Origin: Quercus robur
Taxonomy: Eukaryota; Streptophyta; Magnoliopsida; Fagales; Fagaceae
Direction: 5' to 3'
Assembly: GCF_932294415.1 (NCBI RefSeq)
Contig: NC_065535.1
Span: 86,334,862-86,398,861 of the forward strand
Length of the DNA stretch: 64,000 nucleotides
This document shows positions 45,544 to 57,800 of this stretch, one piece after another. The notes beneath the pieces are model-generated. The model saw only the letters and a list, made by a program, of their open reading frames with translations. It ran no database searches and had not been told where the DNA came from. A program made the translations under genes and the position numbers. The stretch's first letter is position 1. The number at the start of each line of letters is the position of its first letter.

Positions 45544-45755
45544 TGAGCCCGGCGGGGCTAGTCTCCAGCCTCCGTCGATCTCTTTGTAATACCCACATCA
45601 TACTTCTTCTTCCTCCCACCACTCTCTGCCTCATTCTCAAAAGCTACCTCAGCTCTTCTCTTTAAAGTCCCGTAGGATTTTTTTCCATTTGGGTCATCCA
45701 GTGGTTTCACCCAATTTGATTGACCCACAAAGGGATTTTGGGTCTCAAACTGGGC

Positions 45756-47012
45756 CTATTTATGCTCGTGACTAATCTGAGAACCTGCTTGAAAGGATGG
45801 GCCATCAGAGCATAAAGCAAGGCCCACTTGAGAAGTGTTGTATTGACCCAAGCCCCTGTTTGAAAGGCTTTTCAACCCTTCATTCTCCACGTCATCAAAT
45901 TTTTTCAAATCTGCATCAATGTCCTCTAATTGCGCCTGAAATATATCCCCATAATTGATGATTCCCCGCTCCCTGTCCGTTACTGCATTCATGGAAAAAT
46001 TTTCCGAAATTAATGAAGGTGCATTAACGTTGTCTTGGATTGGAGCATTTACCATAGAAGTTTGCCCCCGGTCAACTCTCCTCTCTGTCGGACCGTCATG
46101 GTGTGGTTGTTGCCGGTGGACCACTAGGATATGCTTTGGTATGGGACCCCTCTCCGATTCCATTTCCTTATCCTTCTCCCTGTTAGTTGACTCCTCCTCT
46201 ACTCCTTCCCCTCTTCCAATTCCGGTCTCCTCAACGTCGTATCCCTCCACCCGAATCATCGTCTTACGAAAAGGATTAGGTGTGGTCGCTCATATCCAAG
46301 AACCGAACTGCTGGTCACCTTCTTTAAGCTTTCCTCTGCTTTTAGTCCATAGAGAACACTCCTTGTCACTGTGGGTAAGCCGTCCACACCAGTAACAAAT
46401 GTTAGGTAGCCGTTCATATTTAAACCTTACCCAACCATCTTTTCCCCCGGCCAGAGATATCTTCCTTCCTCTACATAGTGGTTGAAGGATATTGATGTTG
46501 ATCCTTAACCGGATGAAGTTAAAACCTCCTTGACTATCTTCATCAGATTCCGTCTCTTCAATGGTGCCCACCACTGATCCGATATCCTTGGCTATCCTGC
46601 GTGACATGCTACCCACCGGTAGGTCATGAATTTGAACCCAAAAGCTCGTGCGATCAAACACAGGAGAGCTGATGGATTCGCTTTTCTCCATCACTCGCAG
46701 GCCGATGAGATATTTGTCAAAAGACCAAGGTTCGCCCTGCAAAACCTTAACCACATCGGACTCATCTTCGAAAGTGAAGAGAACCAAATGATTACCCATG
46801 TCTCTCACTTCAAAGCTTTTTCTAGTCTTCCATACCATCTTGAAAGTTCTCGCTATGGCCTCCATACTTAAAGTTCGTTTTGTAAAGAACTTTGCAGCCA
46901 AAAAGAATTCCCCTGCCTCCTTTTCTTCAACCACTTCATACCTATCGCCTTCAGATTCCGTAAGGGAAAACTTTTCCCACAAAGCAGTGATACCTTCCAT
47001 TGACGCCATCAA
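45756..47012 (-). pseudogene. LINE ORF1 (DUF4283 / zinc-knuckle protein) with one nonsense codon
   Basis: The first 240 residues contain a DUF4283-like region (LVLFTFEDESDVVKVLQGEPW, FWVQIHDLP) and the zinc knuckle CYWCGRLTHSDKEC (CX2CX4HX4C) near residue 210. A TGA at 46292-46290 stops the frame after FGSWI. The same frame continues open for about 177 more codons (ATTPNPFRKT, then the 167-residue tail at 46259-45756). ORF1 proteins of plant L1 elements bind the element RNA. TGA from CGA through CpG deamination is a plausible origin (inference). Confidence 0.8.
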
Positions 47013-47527
47013 AATTCTACTCCTATCACTCGTTAACAGTGCAACTAAACGAATGAAGGAAAACAGCCCAACTCTAGAGTAGGCACCTCTTCTACTGACT
47101 ATTAGGGTTTAGAGAGAAACCCTAGGCCAGAGAAACTCTTTATGAATTATGATTTTAATTCACAAAATTATCTAAGATTGCTACGTTGTGGAATCCTATA
47201 TTAATTGTATCCAAGAGATTATTTTTGTTTGGAGCGTTATAGCAAACTTAATTGAGTGGAGGCAAATATCATCTTCAAGATAGAGAATTTATTTGTGTTT
47301 CTTCATTGATTTCCCCTAAAATCCCCAAATATAATCTTGTTATAATAAACAACCTCTCTCTCTCACACATGCACACAATCACACATGCCTATTCATGCAT
47401 GTAATTTTCTTTCTTTTATTTATAAGGTAATAAAAAATATATCTAAAATCAAGCCTAGCCTTACGTGAATACTTGATCTCTCCAGCAGACGATTGAAATT
47501 TTCTAAGAGTTCACAATACAATAGATA

Positions 47528-48040
47528 AGGAAGCTCCAAAGGCTGACAATCTTGACAAATTAAAGAAAGCTCTCCCAGCCCTAAAGATAGATAAATACTT
47601 ATGCTCTATTGAAGTCACATGGAATAGTTATTTCAGATTTGTAATTGTTTGCTAGCTAGTAAAAGGCAGAAAATGGAGGCTGGTACTGATCTTATTTGAA
47701 AAATAGGTGATGATGCCTTTTTTTTAGAACATTTCAATCATATGGATTTTTTTTCTTTAAATTTATTTTTTATTTTTTATTTTTATACAAGATAGAAATA
47801 CTCTAACCTAATCTAAGTGTATATGTGTGTGAAACTCCCTCATGGAGACTTGAACCTTGACCCTTGCCCTCTACATCTCAAAAGTACTTATACTTGTAGA
47901 GTGATCATCGCATCAAGGTGCGTGGCGGTCAATCATATGGATTTAAATAGGTGATTCTGTGCTTATGCATTTAAATACTACCAAACAAGCGAGCTTGATA
48001 GGCATTTGCCTCTTTTAGTACATTTCATTCACATGGAAAT
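47528..48040 (+). pseudogene. DCN1-like gene fragment (exon 5 to intron 6), broken
   Basis: AAGCTCCAAAGGCTGACAAT and the following AAATTAAAGAAAGC[T/A]CTCCCA parallel exon 5 of the DCN1-like gene (36200-36265). The next 130 bases follow intron 5 (AGTCACATGGAATA...TTTGCTA, AATGGAGG[C/T]TGG, AAATAGGTGATGA). Exon 6 is rearranged: its TGCTTATGCATTTAAATACT piece reappears at 47970 after a 180-bp SINE. Only this central part of the gene is present. It lies about 11 kb downstream of the parent, in the same orientation, beyond the chitinase gene and LINE. Confidence 0.75.
47734..47945 (-). mobile_element. SINE with 16-bp TSD inside the DCN1 fragment
   Basis: TCAATCATATGGATTT occurs at 47734-47749 and 47930-47945. 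The 180 bp between, read on minus, starts CCGCCACGCACC, contains GGTTCAAGTCTCC (box B-like) and ends with an A-rich tail. Copies of its 3' end are at 1-75 and 29197-29275. Confidence 0.75.
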
Positions 48041-49360
48041 TATTAAGTATATTTGGAGTTCAAGGAAATGATACTTCCTCCTCTCATATGAATGATGAAT
48101 TCATATGAATCCCAACACCAGTATAATAAGTGAGACATACTTAGATGCTTCGAGACAAGATGACGCGGTGATCCATTCTCTCACATTCATTACGCATACA
48201 TTTCAAGTTTCTCCTAATGGTGGCGGCTTTAGGAAATTTTTCTAGGGTAATCATTAAGAAAATTAAATTATATAAAATATGATAAAAAGAGAACCTGAAT
48301 ATATCAATATCACAAAAAATAATAATAACAAATAAATACACACACATACAAATACATGATATTTTACAATTTTCTTATACAATTTCCATGGTATCAACAT
48401 TTTTTGTGTGCATAATTTGAGCTTTTTTTTTTCTTTGCATAACAAGTAGAATAACATGCACTTCTTTTCCTTTAGGTACCTAATTATTTTGAAAAAAAAG
48501 GAGAGTAGAGAGGAAGTGTATATGATTCTTGAGTGAAATGTTTTTAATGGAGAACAAAGTATGCATGTATATTCTTCTAAAAAAAAGTACGCATGTATAT
48601 GACTTTTGAGTGAAATATTTTTAATGCACTCTTGATGCACACAAATTAAAAAGAAAATGTTAAAAAAATTTGCAATTTTTACTACATGAAACTTACAAAC
48701 TAATGTGTCAATGAATATGATTGGTGAATTTCAACCACCTCATAACTGAATTTTGAATTGCACTTTAATTTGTAAGACCAATGTAGTAAAACTTATAGTT
48801 CCTATGAAATTAAAAATAAATTATTTGGAATTAAATAGTGAATGTACATATAAATAATACTCTCTTTATTCCACTTTGTTTGTCCTCTATTTTATTTTAA
48901 GATGTTCCAAAATATTGTTTTGTTTCTAAAAATAAAAGTCATTAATTTACTAATGTTCTTATTATATCCCTACTTTATTTTCAAAACTATTTAAAAAGGA
49001 AACTAATAAATATTTAAAAAATCAATCTAATTGAGGCATCTTTTTAGTTGTCTCATTAAAAATAACTATTTTTTTTTTAAAAAGCTAATAAATTTATTTA
49101 ATAGTAGTTTTGTAAACTTATACATTTTTATAAAGTAAACATAACAATAAATGATGATCTCTTAAAAAGTTTGACTTTTTAAACAAAATAAAAAAATTGC
49201 GACGGAGGGAGTAATTAATAGATGATGGTGTAGTAGGGACTTTTAGCAATAGACGAATGAAGTAATTCTTATATACTCTCAAAGTACAGAGAATGATATT
49301 TTCTTTTCTTACATTTATGGTGGGATTTATTTATTAAATTAATGATAGGATTCACCATAA

Positions 49361-49407
<47 letters not shown>

Positions 49408-49712
49408 ATTTTTCTGTGTTATGAAAATACCTAAAAATTTTTCTAGTTAAAAAATAAAAAATAAAAATAAAAATCCATTAAAGAAGTGAGTTCCCACTTC
49501 CTAATTGAGATATCCTGTATTTTTTTTTTCCTCTTTGTCAAATCACACTCCCAAAACGAGGTCGTTTCACATATCTTTGAATTCCACGACAGCCAAAACT
49601 TGCTGCGGCAATCAAACACATTCCCATTCCCAAACTTGCTGATGCTCCTCACTCACCCAGCCCTCTTTGGTTCATCCTCTTCGGCCAGCTTCTTCTCGAT
49701 CGCAAGAGGCGA
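48041..49712. other. AT-rich intergenic stretch upstream of the MAPR4-like gene
   Basis: Two short direct repeats (GAGTGAAATGTTTTTAATG at 48532 and a related copy at 48608) and a 43-base A-run (49363-49405) are visible. Open frames are low-complexity. The last 200 bp are less AT-rich and probably contain the MAPR4-like promoter and 5' UTR. No clear TATA box was identified. Confidence 0.4.
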
Positions 49713-52700
49713 ATGAAGAATAATAGTATTATTATTATTGTGTTGGGGGTTTTCGTCGCCCTCGTGGCCGCTCTTCTCTTCAGATTGAAATTGTTCACCG
49801 TCGAAGAAGAAGAAGAAGATTTGAGATTGTTCACTGTCGAAGAATTGGCGTTATACAATGGCACTCATCCAGATTTACCCATACTTTTAGGAATTCTCGG
49901 GTACCTACTCTCTCTCTCTCTCTCTTCCTTTTGCTTCTTTCTTTCTATTAATTTTTAATTTTAATTTTTATTGTTCTTTCAGATCTGTGTTTGATGTGAC
50001 TAAAGGAAAATCTCATTATGGCACTGGAGGGGGTTACAATCATTTTGCTGGAAGGTAAGCATTATTATTATTATTTCAATTTCAAAAATATGGTGTTGAT
50101 CGGAAGAGCATTCATCGCCGATTGATGTTGATCGGTCAGGTGACGAGAGAGAGAGAGATTTGAGTCAACAACGAGAGGAGAGAGAGAAAAAAAGAAGAAG
50201 ATTTTATTAGTAGTAGCGAGGAATAGTGTCTCGCTGGTTGTAGCCAGGTGAAATTGAATGTTAAATTTCTTTGTTAGTTTGTTGAGACTAATGCATGAGC
50301 TTTTTGTGGGTTTTTAGCTTTATTTTTAAGCGCACGCTAGTTTGTTGAGAGTGATGCGAATGCTTATATAACTAGTTGGAATTAAATTTAGCTCTAAGGA
50401 AGTGTTTGGTAGAGTAGTTTGAGTAATGTTGTTTGTAGTTTTTTGAAATATGTGTAGGTGAAAAAGTGTATAATGTTGTTTAAAATATGAAAATGTGAGT
50501 TTGAGTTTGTCTACCAAACAGACCCTTATCTCAAAAAGCTACTTTATCTATTTTATCATACCACTTAGCAATACACTTTACATCCCAATAAAATATTAAA
50601 AATTCATTTCCCTACATCCCATCCCAGCCAACCCAAAATCCTACACCCAGTAGCACCGGTTACCCTGCATTCCATCTTTGAACCAATGCAGAAAATACGC
50701 AGCCACAACAACTGCCAACAACCACCGGAAAAATCCGCCAAGCCCAAATATCAAAACTAATCCCATCGAACATCTAACAACACCTAACAACCACCACAAA
50801 AGCTTATCCCAAATTGACCACATCAGCAAAATACTCAATAACAACCTCCATAATCGCCACCATTATGCCGATTCAAACCCAAAACCTACCACAATGACCC
50901 ATGACCACCACAACGACCACCGCCAACCCATGACAACAACAACAATCCACAATTGATGAAGGCGATGCCATAGAGAGATGAAGCTCTGACGATCTGCCGT
51001 TGATGATCGGAGGAGCTCAAGCTTAGGGTTAATGAGTTTGGGGGTTTTGTCTCAGAGAGAGAGAGAGAGAGAGAGAGCCAAGTAGCAATTGAGCTATGGT
51101 AATTGCTATTGCTAATTTTTTTTTTTAAGTTTAGCACATGGGATGTGGGGTGTTTTTAGTGTTTGAGATGATAAAATAGCATTTTAGCTATTTTAGCACC
51201 TCCAATGTGAATGCTCTTATGGAATATTTTCAACATTTTTTCGCACTATTATACTATGATAATTTTATCTAGGAAGTTTTTCATGCATAAGCTTATGTAT
51301 AGTTTGTCACCCTTTGTGAATCTATGGCAACACTCATGTTTTGAAACTTTTTTTTATATAAGTAATAAGATTTATTGATATCAAAAAGGGACACCCTAGT
51401 ACACATGAAGTGTACAAGGGTCAGCAAATCAAGTGCAAAAATTACATAAATCAAGAAAAGAAGAAATGATTGGTTTTGCAAAGCTGACAACCAATCCAAT
51501 AAGGTTCTAAAGAAAAATAACATGAGGTCTGGCATAGATCTCTCATTATCTTTAGAGCACTTGCTATTTCTTTCCCTACGAAGACACCACATTAAACTGT
51601 GGGGAACAGTTAGCTATACATGTCCATTTTGATGATGACCAAACTGACCTTGCCAACAAGCTAGGAGCCCAACAACAAACTTTGGCATAACCCAACTTAC
51701 TCCAAATAAACCCAAAACCATAGACCACAGATTCGTAGCAACCAGAAAATGAAGGAAAAGATGGTCAATTGATTCATAGATTCATAGCACCTGCTATTCA
51801 CGTATTGAAACTTTGCTGCCTAAGACTTCTCATTTCTAGCCTATGAAGCATGCATACTCTAAAACCCTTGGTCAGACATGTTAGAGACACTCTTGCACGC
51901 TTGTCATCAGTGTGTTGGGAGGAATTGTATTTTAATTGTGAAATTTTAAATTCCTTTGGTTTTAAATATGTTTTTAAAGATTTTGATAGTTATTTTTTTC
52001 CTGAAAAGTTAAAATAACAAATAAAATATGCCTATAAATAAATAAAATGTCTCTAAAGATATATATTAATTAATTGCCGCATCTCTACCATGTTGTGTCC
52101 TAAACTTTCAAGAATTATCGTGTCACTATGCCCTGTGCTGTGTCTGTGTTCATGCTTCTTAGTTTCCAGCACAGCCCTTATTGACTTATATTTACTTATT
52201 TATGACTGTCATTGTTCTTTCTTTTAATATATGTTTAAGAACTGTAAACTGACATCTTTTGCCTTCTTATTGAATTTCAGAGATGCTTCTCGTGCATTTG
52301 TTTCAGGAAACTTCACAGGTAGCAACTGTCATTTATATTTTCTATTCATGTCCTATTGATTATTTCAACCAAAGTTCTATGTTCATACTCCATTGGGATA
52401 TCTCTAAGGCTGATCAAAATTTTTATTCATGGTCATCCTCTAATTTTTTACAAGGAAACCTTCTTTTAGCTTTCTACTTTAAATTCAAGATCACTTTGGT
52501 AATCACTTACCCCCCAATTGCATCAGTTTCATTTTTAACTGAATCTGAGTGTGACTCTTGCCTCCATGCACTGGTTTTTTATTTCAGTCAAGTGCCTCCC
52601 TAAAGGCACCTTGCCTCAATACTTTGAGGCACCTTAGTGGTGCCTTGCACTGCTTTGATAGCCTAGGCGCTCGCTCGGATTGCCTTTAACCACCTTGGTT

Positions 52701-54789
52701 CTTTAAGCCGTCATTTCCAAAGGAGAGTTGAAATCTTGCTATAAATGGGTTGGAATGAGATGTATGGATAGTTGGATACATAGTGAGCATTGCGAAGAAT
52801 AGGTTGAAGACCCCTAATCTAAGGCCAAGGTGAAATTCTTATAGATCATTGCTTTTTGACATCCAAAGTAGAAACTCAAATGCCTGAATTTGAGTGCTTT
52901 GGCTAAAATCTGGAAATACTATTTTTTATTTTTATTTTTTTGATAAGTAAAATCTAGAAACACACAATAATATTTTCCAAGCATCAATAATCTGTTATGA
53001 TCCTAATGTCCTACATAGATTAAGTGTAAGCTTAACTATGTGTTTATAAGCTCTTGGGTACTCTCCCATTATAAGCCGATTTTCAAGGGTGAGTTCTACT
53101 TATGGGTTTGTAACATTTGGTATCAGAGCCAAGTAGCCAACCACCACGTTGAGTAATTGGTCGTAGCTTATTGAGTATGGGATCAAATCAATTATGGCTT
53201 TGAAGTTGGGTCTTGGAGGGGGCGACTTAGAGGCTAGACTAAAATAACTGATAGGTGAGTGGAGCCTCAAAAAAGAGAAAGGGCTACCATCAGTTTAGTG
53301 TCGATAGAATGAGTCGTCGTTGACGTCAGCTGCAGAGCGTGGTGGTATGTTATGATCTTAGTGTCCCACATGGATTAAGTATTTAAGTGTAAGCTTAACC
53401 ATGTGTTTCCACTTTCCACCCACTCATTTCCATCAAGTCTACAACCCAAAAATTGTTCAACATTGGAGGATGCACTTGCTATACAAATAGCCTTTGAATA
53501 TCAAAGGGTTAATGAAGTGGAAAAGATAGATCAAAGGGAGCTTCTTGTGATTTCGAATAAGCCTAGTCTAATTTCACACATTGAATTTGTCATTCCCAAT
53601 GAGTTCAAGGATGTAAAAAAAACAAGGCTCTTCCTTTCAAAAAAATGATTAAAGAATTTGCAAGCATCCATGTTTCGAATTCTTATCTGACAACTCTTTA
53701 AGATTCGAGGTTGAGTTTTCTCCAATTGGGGAAGAAGAATATGGTGTAGTGTAGACAAGCATCTATTCCCATGTTTTGGAATATTGAGGACAATATTCAT
53801 ATTGAAGGGGAAGGGAATGTTATGACCTAGGTGCTAGATAAATTATTTGAATTTAGTTTAGTGATAGAATAAGACTTCCTAGATGGATTAGTATTATTAC
53901 TTATTTGTAGTCAATTTAATTCCTATGTTTTAGGATATGATTAGTTCCAATGTTTTAGGATTTGTTAATGAGATTATCTCGTCCTTGGCTATTTATATTC
54001 GTTGAATGCATCAACGAGAATTAAGCAGAAAATTAACCAAAAATGTCTATTTCCTCTTTCAAGTTCAAGAGATTAGTCATCTCGAATTGATTTACTATCT
54101 TTTATATTCAGTAAATTATCTTGGTTTACAACATAATCTTAGAGCAGGAATTGGTTGGAGGTGGAGTTGGGGTTGAATTGTTTTTGCAATCATCATTGAT
54201 GGGTTCTTCAAGGCACCAAGACTTTGTGCACTCTCTCTCTCTCTCATAATTTTGTAATTTGTAAAGCTTTTTTGGTTGTCATGCGCTTGAATCATTGGTC
54301 AGTTTCTGTTATTAATTTGCATTAGAGGCTAACAAAAGGGATTCTTTGTAAAGTTCACGGGTTCAATTGGTTAGTTCTAGGAGTGTTCTTGCAACCTGGT
54401 TCATGGGTATGTGTGCATTTTAGTCATTTTAAAAATGATGATAAATTATGATATCAAATAACCAAAATTCAAAAGATAACCATTGCAGTCTAATATATAT
54501 ATTGTAAAACTATTACGGCTCCAAATTTATTATGATGTATGTAAGCTTGTTTTTTTCCCCCTTTGTTTCTTTATACAGGAGATGGGCTCACAGACTCATT
54601 GCAGGGGTTATCTAGCAGTGAGGTAATTGATTTATTTGCTTTTTTATTTTTTGACAGTGGTCTGGGTCTGGGTCTGGGGCTGTGGTAATTCAATTTTCCG
54701 GCCTTTGCAAACAAGGCTGGAAATTTTTCAAGTTTGCATCTGAGATAACTGAACATGGGATTAGCCTCCTTACACTATATAAAAAAACT

Positions 54790-54822
<33 letters not shown>

Positions 54823-57800
54823 ACAGACTTACCAATTTGGCAGAGCAAATCTAAAATCTTTTCAATTTGGTGAGGCAGAGACGCAGAGCAAATCTGAAAA
54901 AAAAAAAAAAAAAAAAACCTTGAGATTTAATATAATTTGTGATATGCATGCACAAGATTATTCAACAAAAAAGAAAAAAAAAGAAAAAGAGAAAAGAAAA
55001 TTGACTATGAGTGAACATACCAAGCAGAGAAGCGAAAAGAGTGAGAGTAAGCAGAGAAGCGAAGAGCATGAGAGAGTGAGCAGAAAAGCAAAGAATGTGA
55101 GAGAGTGAGAAGCAAAGAGTGAGCAGAGAATCAAAGTGAGAGAGAGAGAGAGAGAGAGAGAGTAGCGGCGAAAATGAGGGGATGGAAAGACGAAAGAGAG
55201 ATAAAGAGGAATTAGGGTTTGAAAAAAAAAAAAAAAAACTAAAAAATGACGTCGTCTGGGTTTTAAAACCAAAATGACACCGTTTTGAACATACCCAAAG
55301 GGTGCAGTTTTGGCTTTTTGAACAAGCCGGCCTATAAGCTGTTCAACTGCAACAGTTACGGTTTTTTCCAGTTGGATTGTTGGTTCCTGGTTATTCCTGC
55401 TTTTTGCTTAAATTTCGGTTTTTAAAAGGAACTGGACTGGACTAGTGGGGGTTTAAGGCAGACTTGTCACCTCTCCCAGATCATGCACTAGGTAGTAAGT
55501 ACAACCTTTTATTTTTTTGTAGAGGTTTTAAAGACTGGTTTAGACAAAATAAACTATTTGGCTTTCTTTGTTTTGGGCTTAGATGTTCATCAATACTAGT
55601 AACTTATAGGTAGATAAGAACCTCTGCAATAACACAGTTCCAAGAGAACTCTCAGAATTTATTTCGTTCACTAACTTTAAACTGATTTCAAATGAGAACC
55701 TGATCTGCTATTTGTACAATCTGCACTACACTAACAGCCATTAGATTGGTTCTAATCAAGATTAAATCTGATTGGTTAATGCTTATCCAATCAGCAAACA
55801 AATACAAGTGGATCTAATTGACTGCTGGTACAATAACTGCTTCAAGTTGGCTGTTTGGTTACTTGTCTAACTGATTTGAATTTATCTAACTAACTGTCAC
55901 AGCAGAAAACTCCAGCCTTCCATTCTCCCTCCAGTTACAACTAACTAACTTGCCTTACAACTTAGTTAACCATCTGATCTTGACCCTGGTTGGCTGCTGG
56001 AACTGTTAGACCACACTAGAGTAGGCTGCTGCACAGCCGAACTCAGCTACTCAAGGATTGGCTGACTGTTGTTGCCTTATAACAAGGCTGCTAATGGAAA
56101 CAACTAATTTGATGCTTCTGCATCACTCCACCTTGTGAGATTCTTACATTCTTCATTCTCTCTCTCTCTCTCTCTATTTTTATGAGTAAATCTTTACCAA
56201 TAAAAGAGAGGAATCTCTCTAACTGTACTTAGTGAGGTTGTTAAAACAGATTCCTATCACTGCTTTCAAAATAGTACTATTTTCTTAAGATAAATAAGTG
56301 TGAAATAAAAAATAAAAAAAATAGAGTGAGCAAACAAGGGAACCCTTTTTTTTTTCTCCGACTGTATGGGATCTGTTGCAATTAATTTTGTTCCATGCCC
56401 CATAACCAATTTCAATGCAGCTTTAACAAGTTCCACATATAATTGAATTATATTACATTTGTAGGTGAAGAGTGTTGTTGAATGGCGGGATTTCTATTTC
56501 AGAAGCTACACGTGAGTTACATTGATCAGTTGTCTTTTTCATTCTAGTAAGTTCAAATTTGGAAATTCTCCATCATGTTATAACTCTTCCCTCATATAAA
56601 AAAAATCTTCCTACAGTGAATTTTGCTTTTTGTTAGTGGCCTGCATCTGAAACTTCAGGAAACCTCTCTAATTAAAGATTTATCATGCAGCTCTGAAACA
56701 TTTTCTTTACATTTTATTAATGAATGTGATTAATGATATATATAAATCTTCGAACACCCAACTTTCACCTTTTCAAAAAGTGTCATACCTTGGTCATGTT
56801 ATTGTAAAATTTTGGAAAATGGATTTTCAAGATGACCTCCTAAAATTGTGGAAACCATGTTACTTTCTCTCCATTGATACACATCACTGGAGCGTGTTTG
56901 TTGTGTGCAAGCCTGTCATGTGCTTCATCCTAAGTGAGATATTATTATGGCTCAAAGAAAATTTGAATGAATAAGAAATGGATTACACTTGTGGTTAGTT
57001 CAAGATCCAAAATTCATATAAAGGGTTATTGGAGAAGCTCTTTTTATATTTTTTTTTAGGGGAAATTACACTTTACCACCCTAAACTATCCATTAGATTA
57101 CACTTTGCACCCTAAACTATCTGACTGCACACTTTGCACCCTAAACTATCACACTTATCACGCTTTACACCCCGATGTTATTTTTACTGTTATATTTAAT
57201 AGAATCTTATTGCATGTGACAAGCACATGCTTCTTACTTAGATGGAACAAAATTAAAAGACTGAAACACCCTTCCTCAAAATTAATTAAAACAAAACCTA
57301 AATTTTTCCACATCTCCCTCTATCTCACGTGGGGCCATCCTCTTCGTTTGCACTGTTTCTAAAATAAATAAAAAAAAAACACGCAGCTTCATGCAGCTTT
57401 AGAGTTTCTCTTGTATCTTCCTTGGCCATTGACAAAGTTCAAATCTTCTATTAAAGGTTAGCAAAATCAAAATGCACGGATGTGATTTTGAGAAACACAA
57501 AGTCTCAAATTCACGGATGTAATTCTTGACTGATTTTTTTTTTTCTTTTTATCATTCTTTTTATCGTTCTCTTCTTGACTGATTTTGAGAAACACAAAGT
57601 CCTCGTACCTGCTTTAGCATAAGTCTCCCCCACAAGGGCCACCACCACCAAATAAATAATATAAAAAAACATAATAATAATAAAATAAAATGTAATATCT
57701 GATCACAACGCAGAAATGCTTTGAATTCCACAAATTGCAAATCAAATATCTGCAAATATCTGAGAATTTACCACTTGTCACAAATTGCTAAATTGTATGA

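Larger units (their letters stand above)
41382..47173 (-). mobile_element. Full-length L1-type LINE with 17-bp TSD
   Basis: AATTCACAAAATTATCT lies on both sides (41382-41398 and 47157-47173). Between them is a 5.76-kb element on the minus strand with a poly(A) tail (T-run from 41399). It carries an ORF1 (47012-45756) and an ORF2 (45543-41446). The target duplication, poly(A) tail and full coding length show insertion by target-primed reverse transcription. It sits about 220 bp downstream of the chitinase stop codon, in opposite orientation. Confidence 0.92.

Noticed and set aside
45955..46395. 146-residue plus-strand open frame
   Set aside because: It is the antisense shadow of LINE ORF1.
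54958..55272. 104-residue Ser/Leu/Phe-rich minus frame
   Set aside because: It is generated by GA-rich microsatellites in MAPR4-like intron 4.
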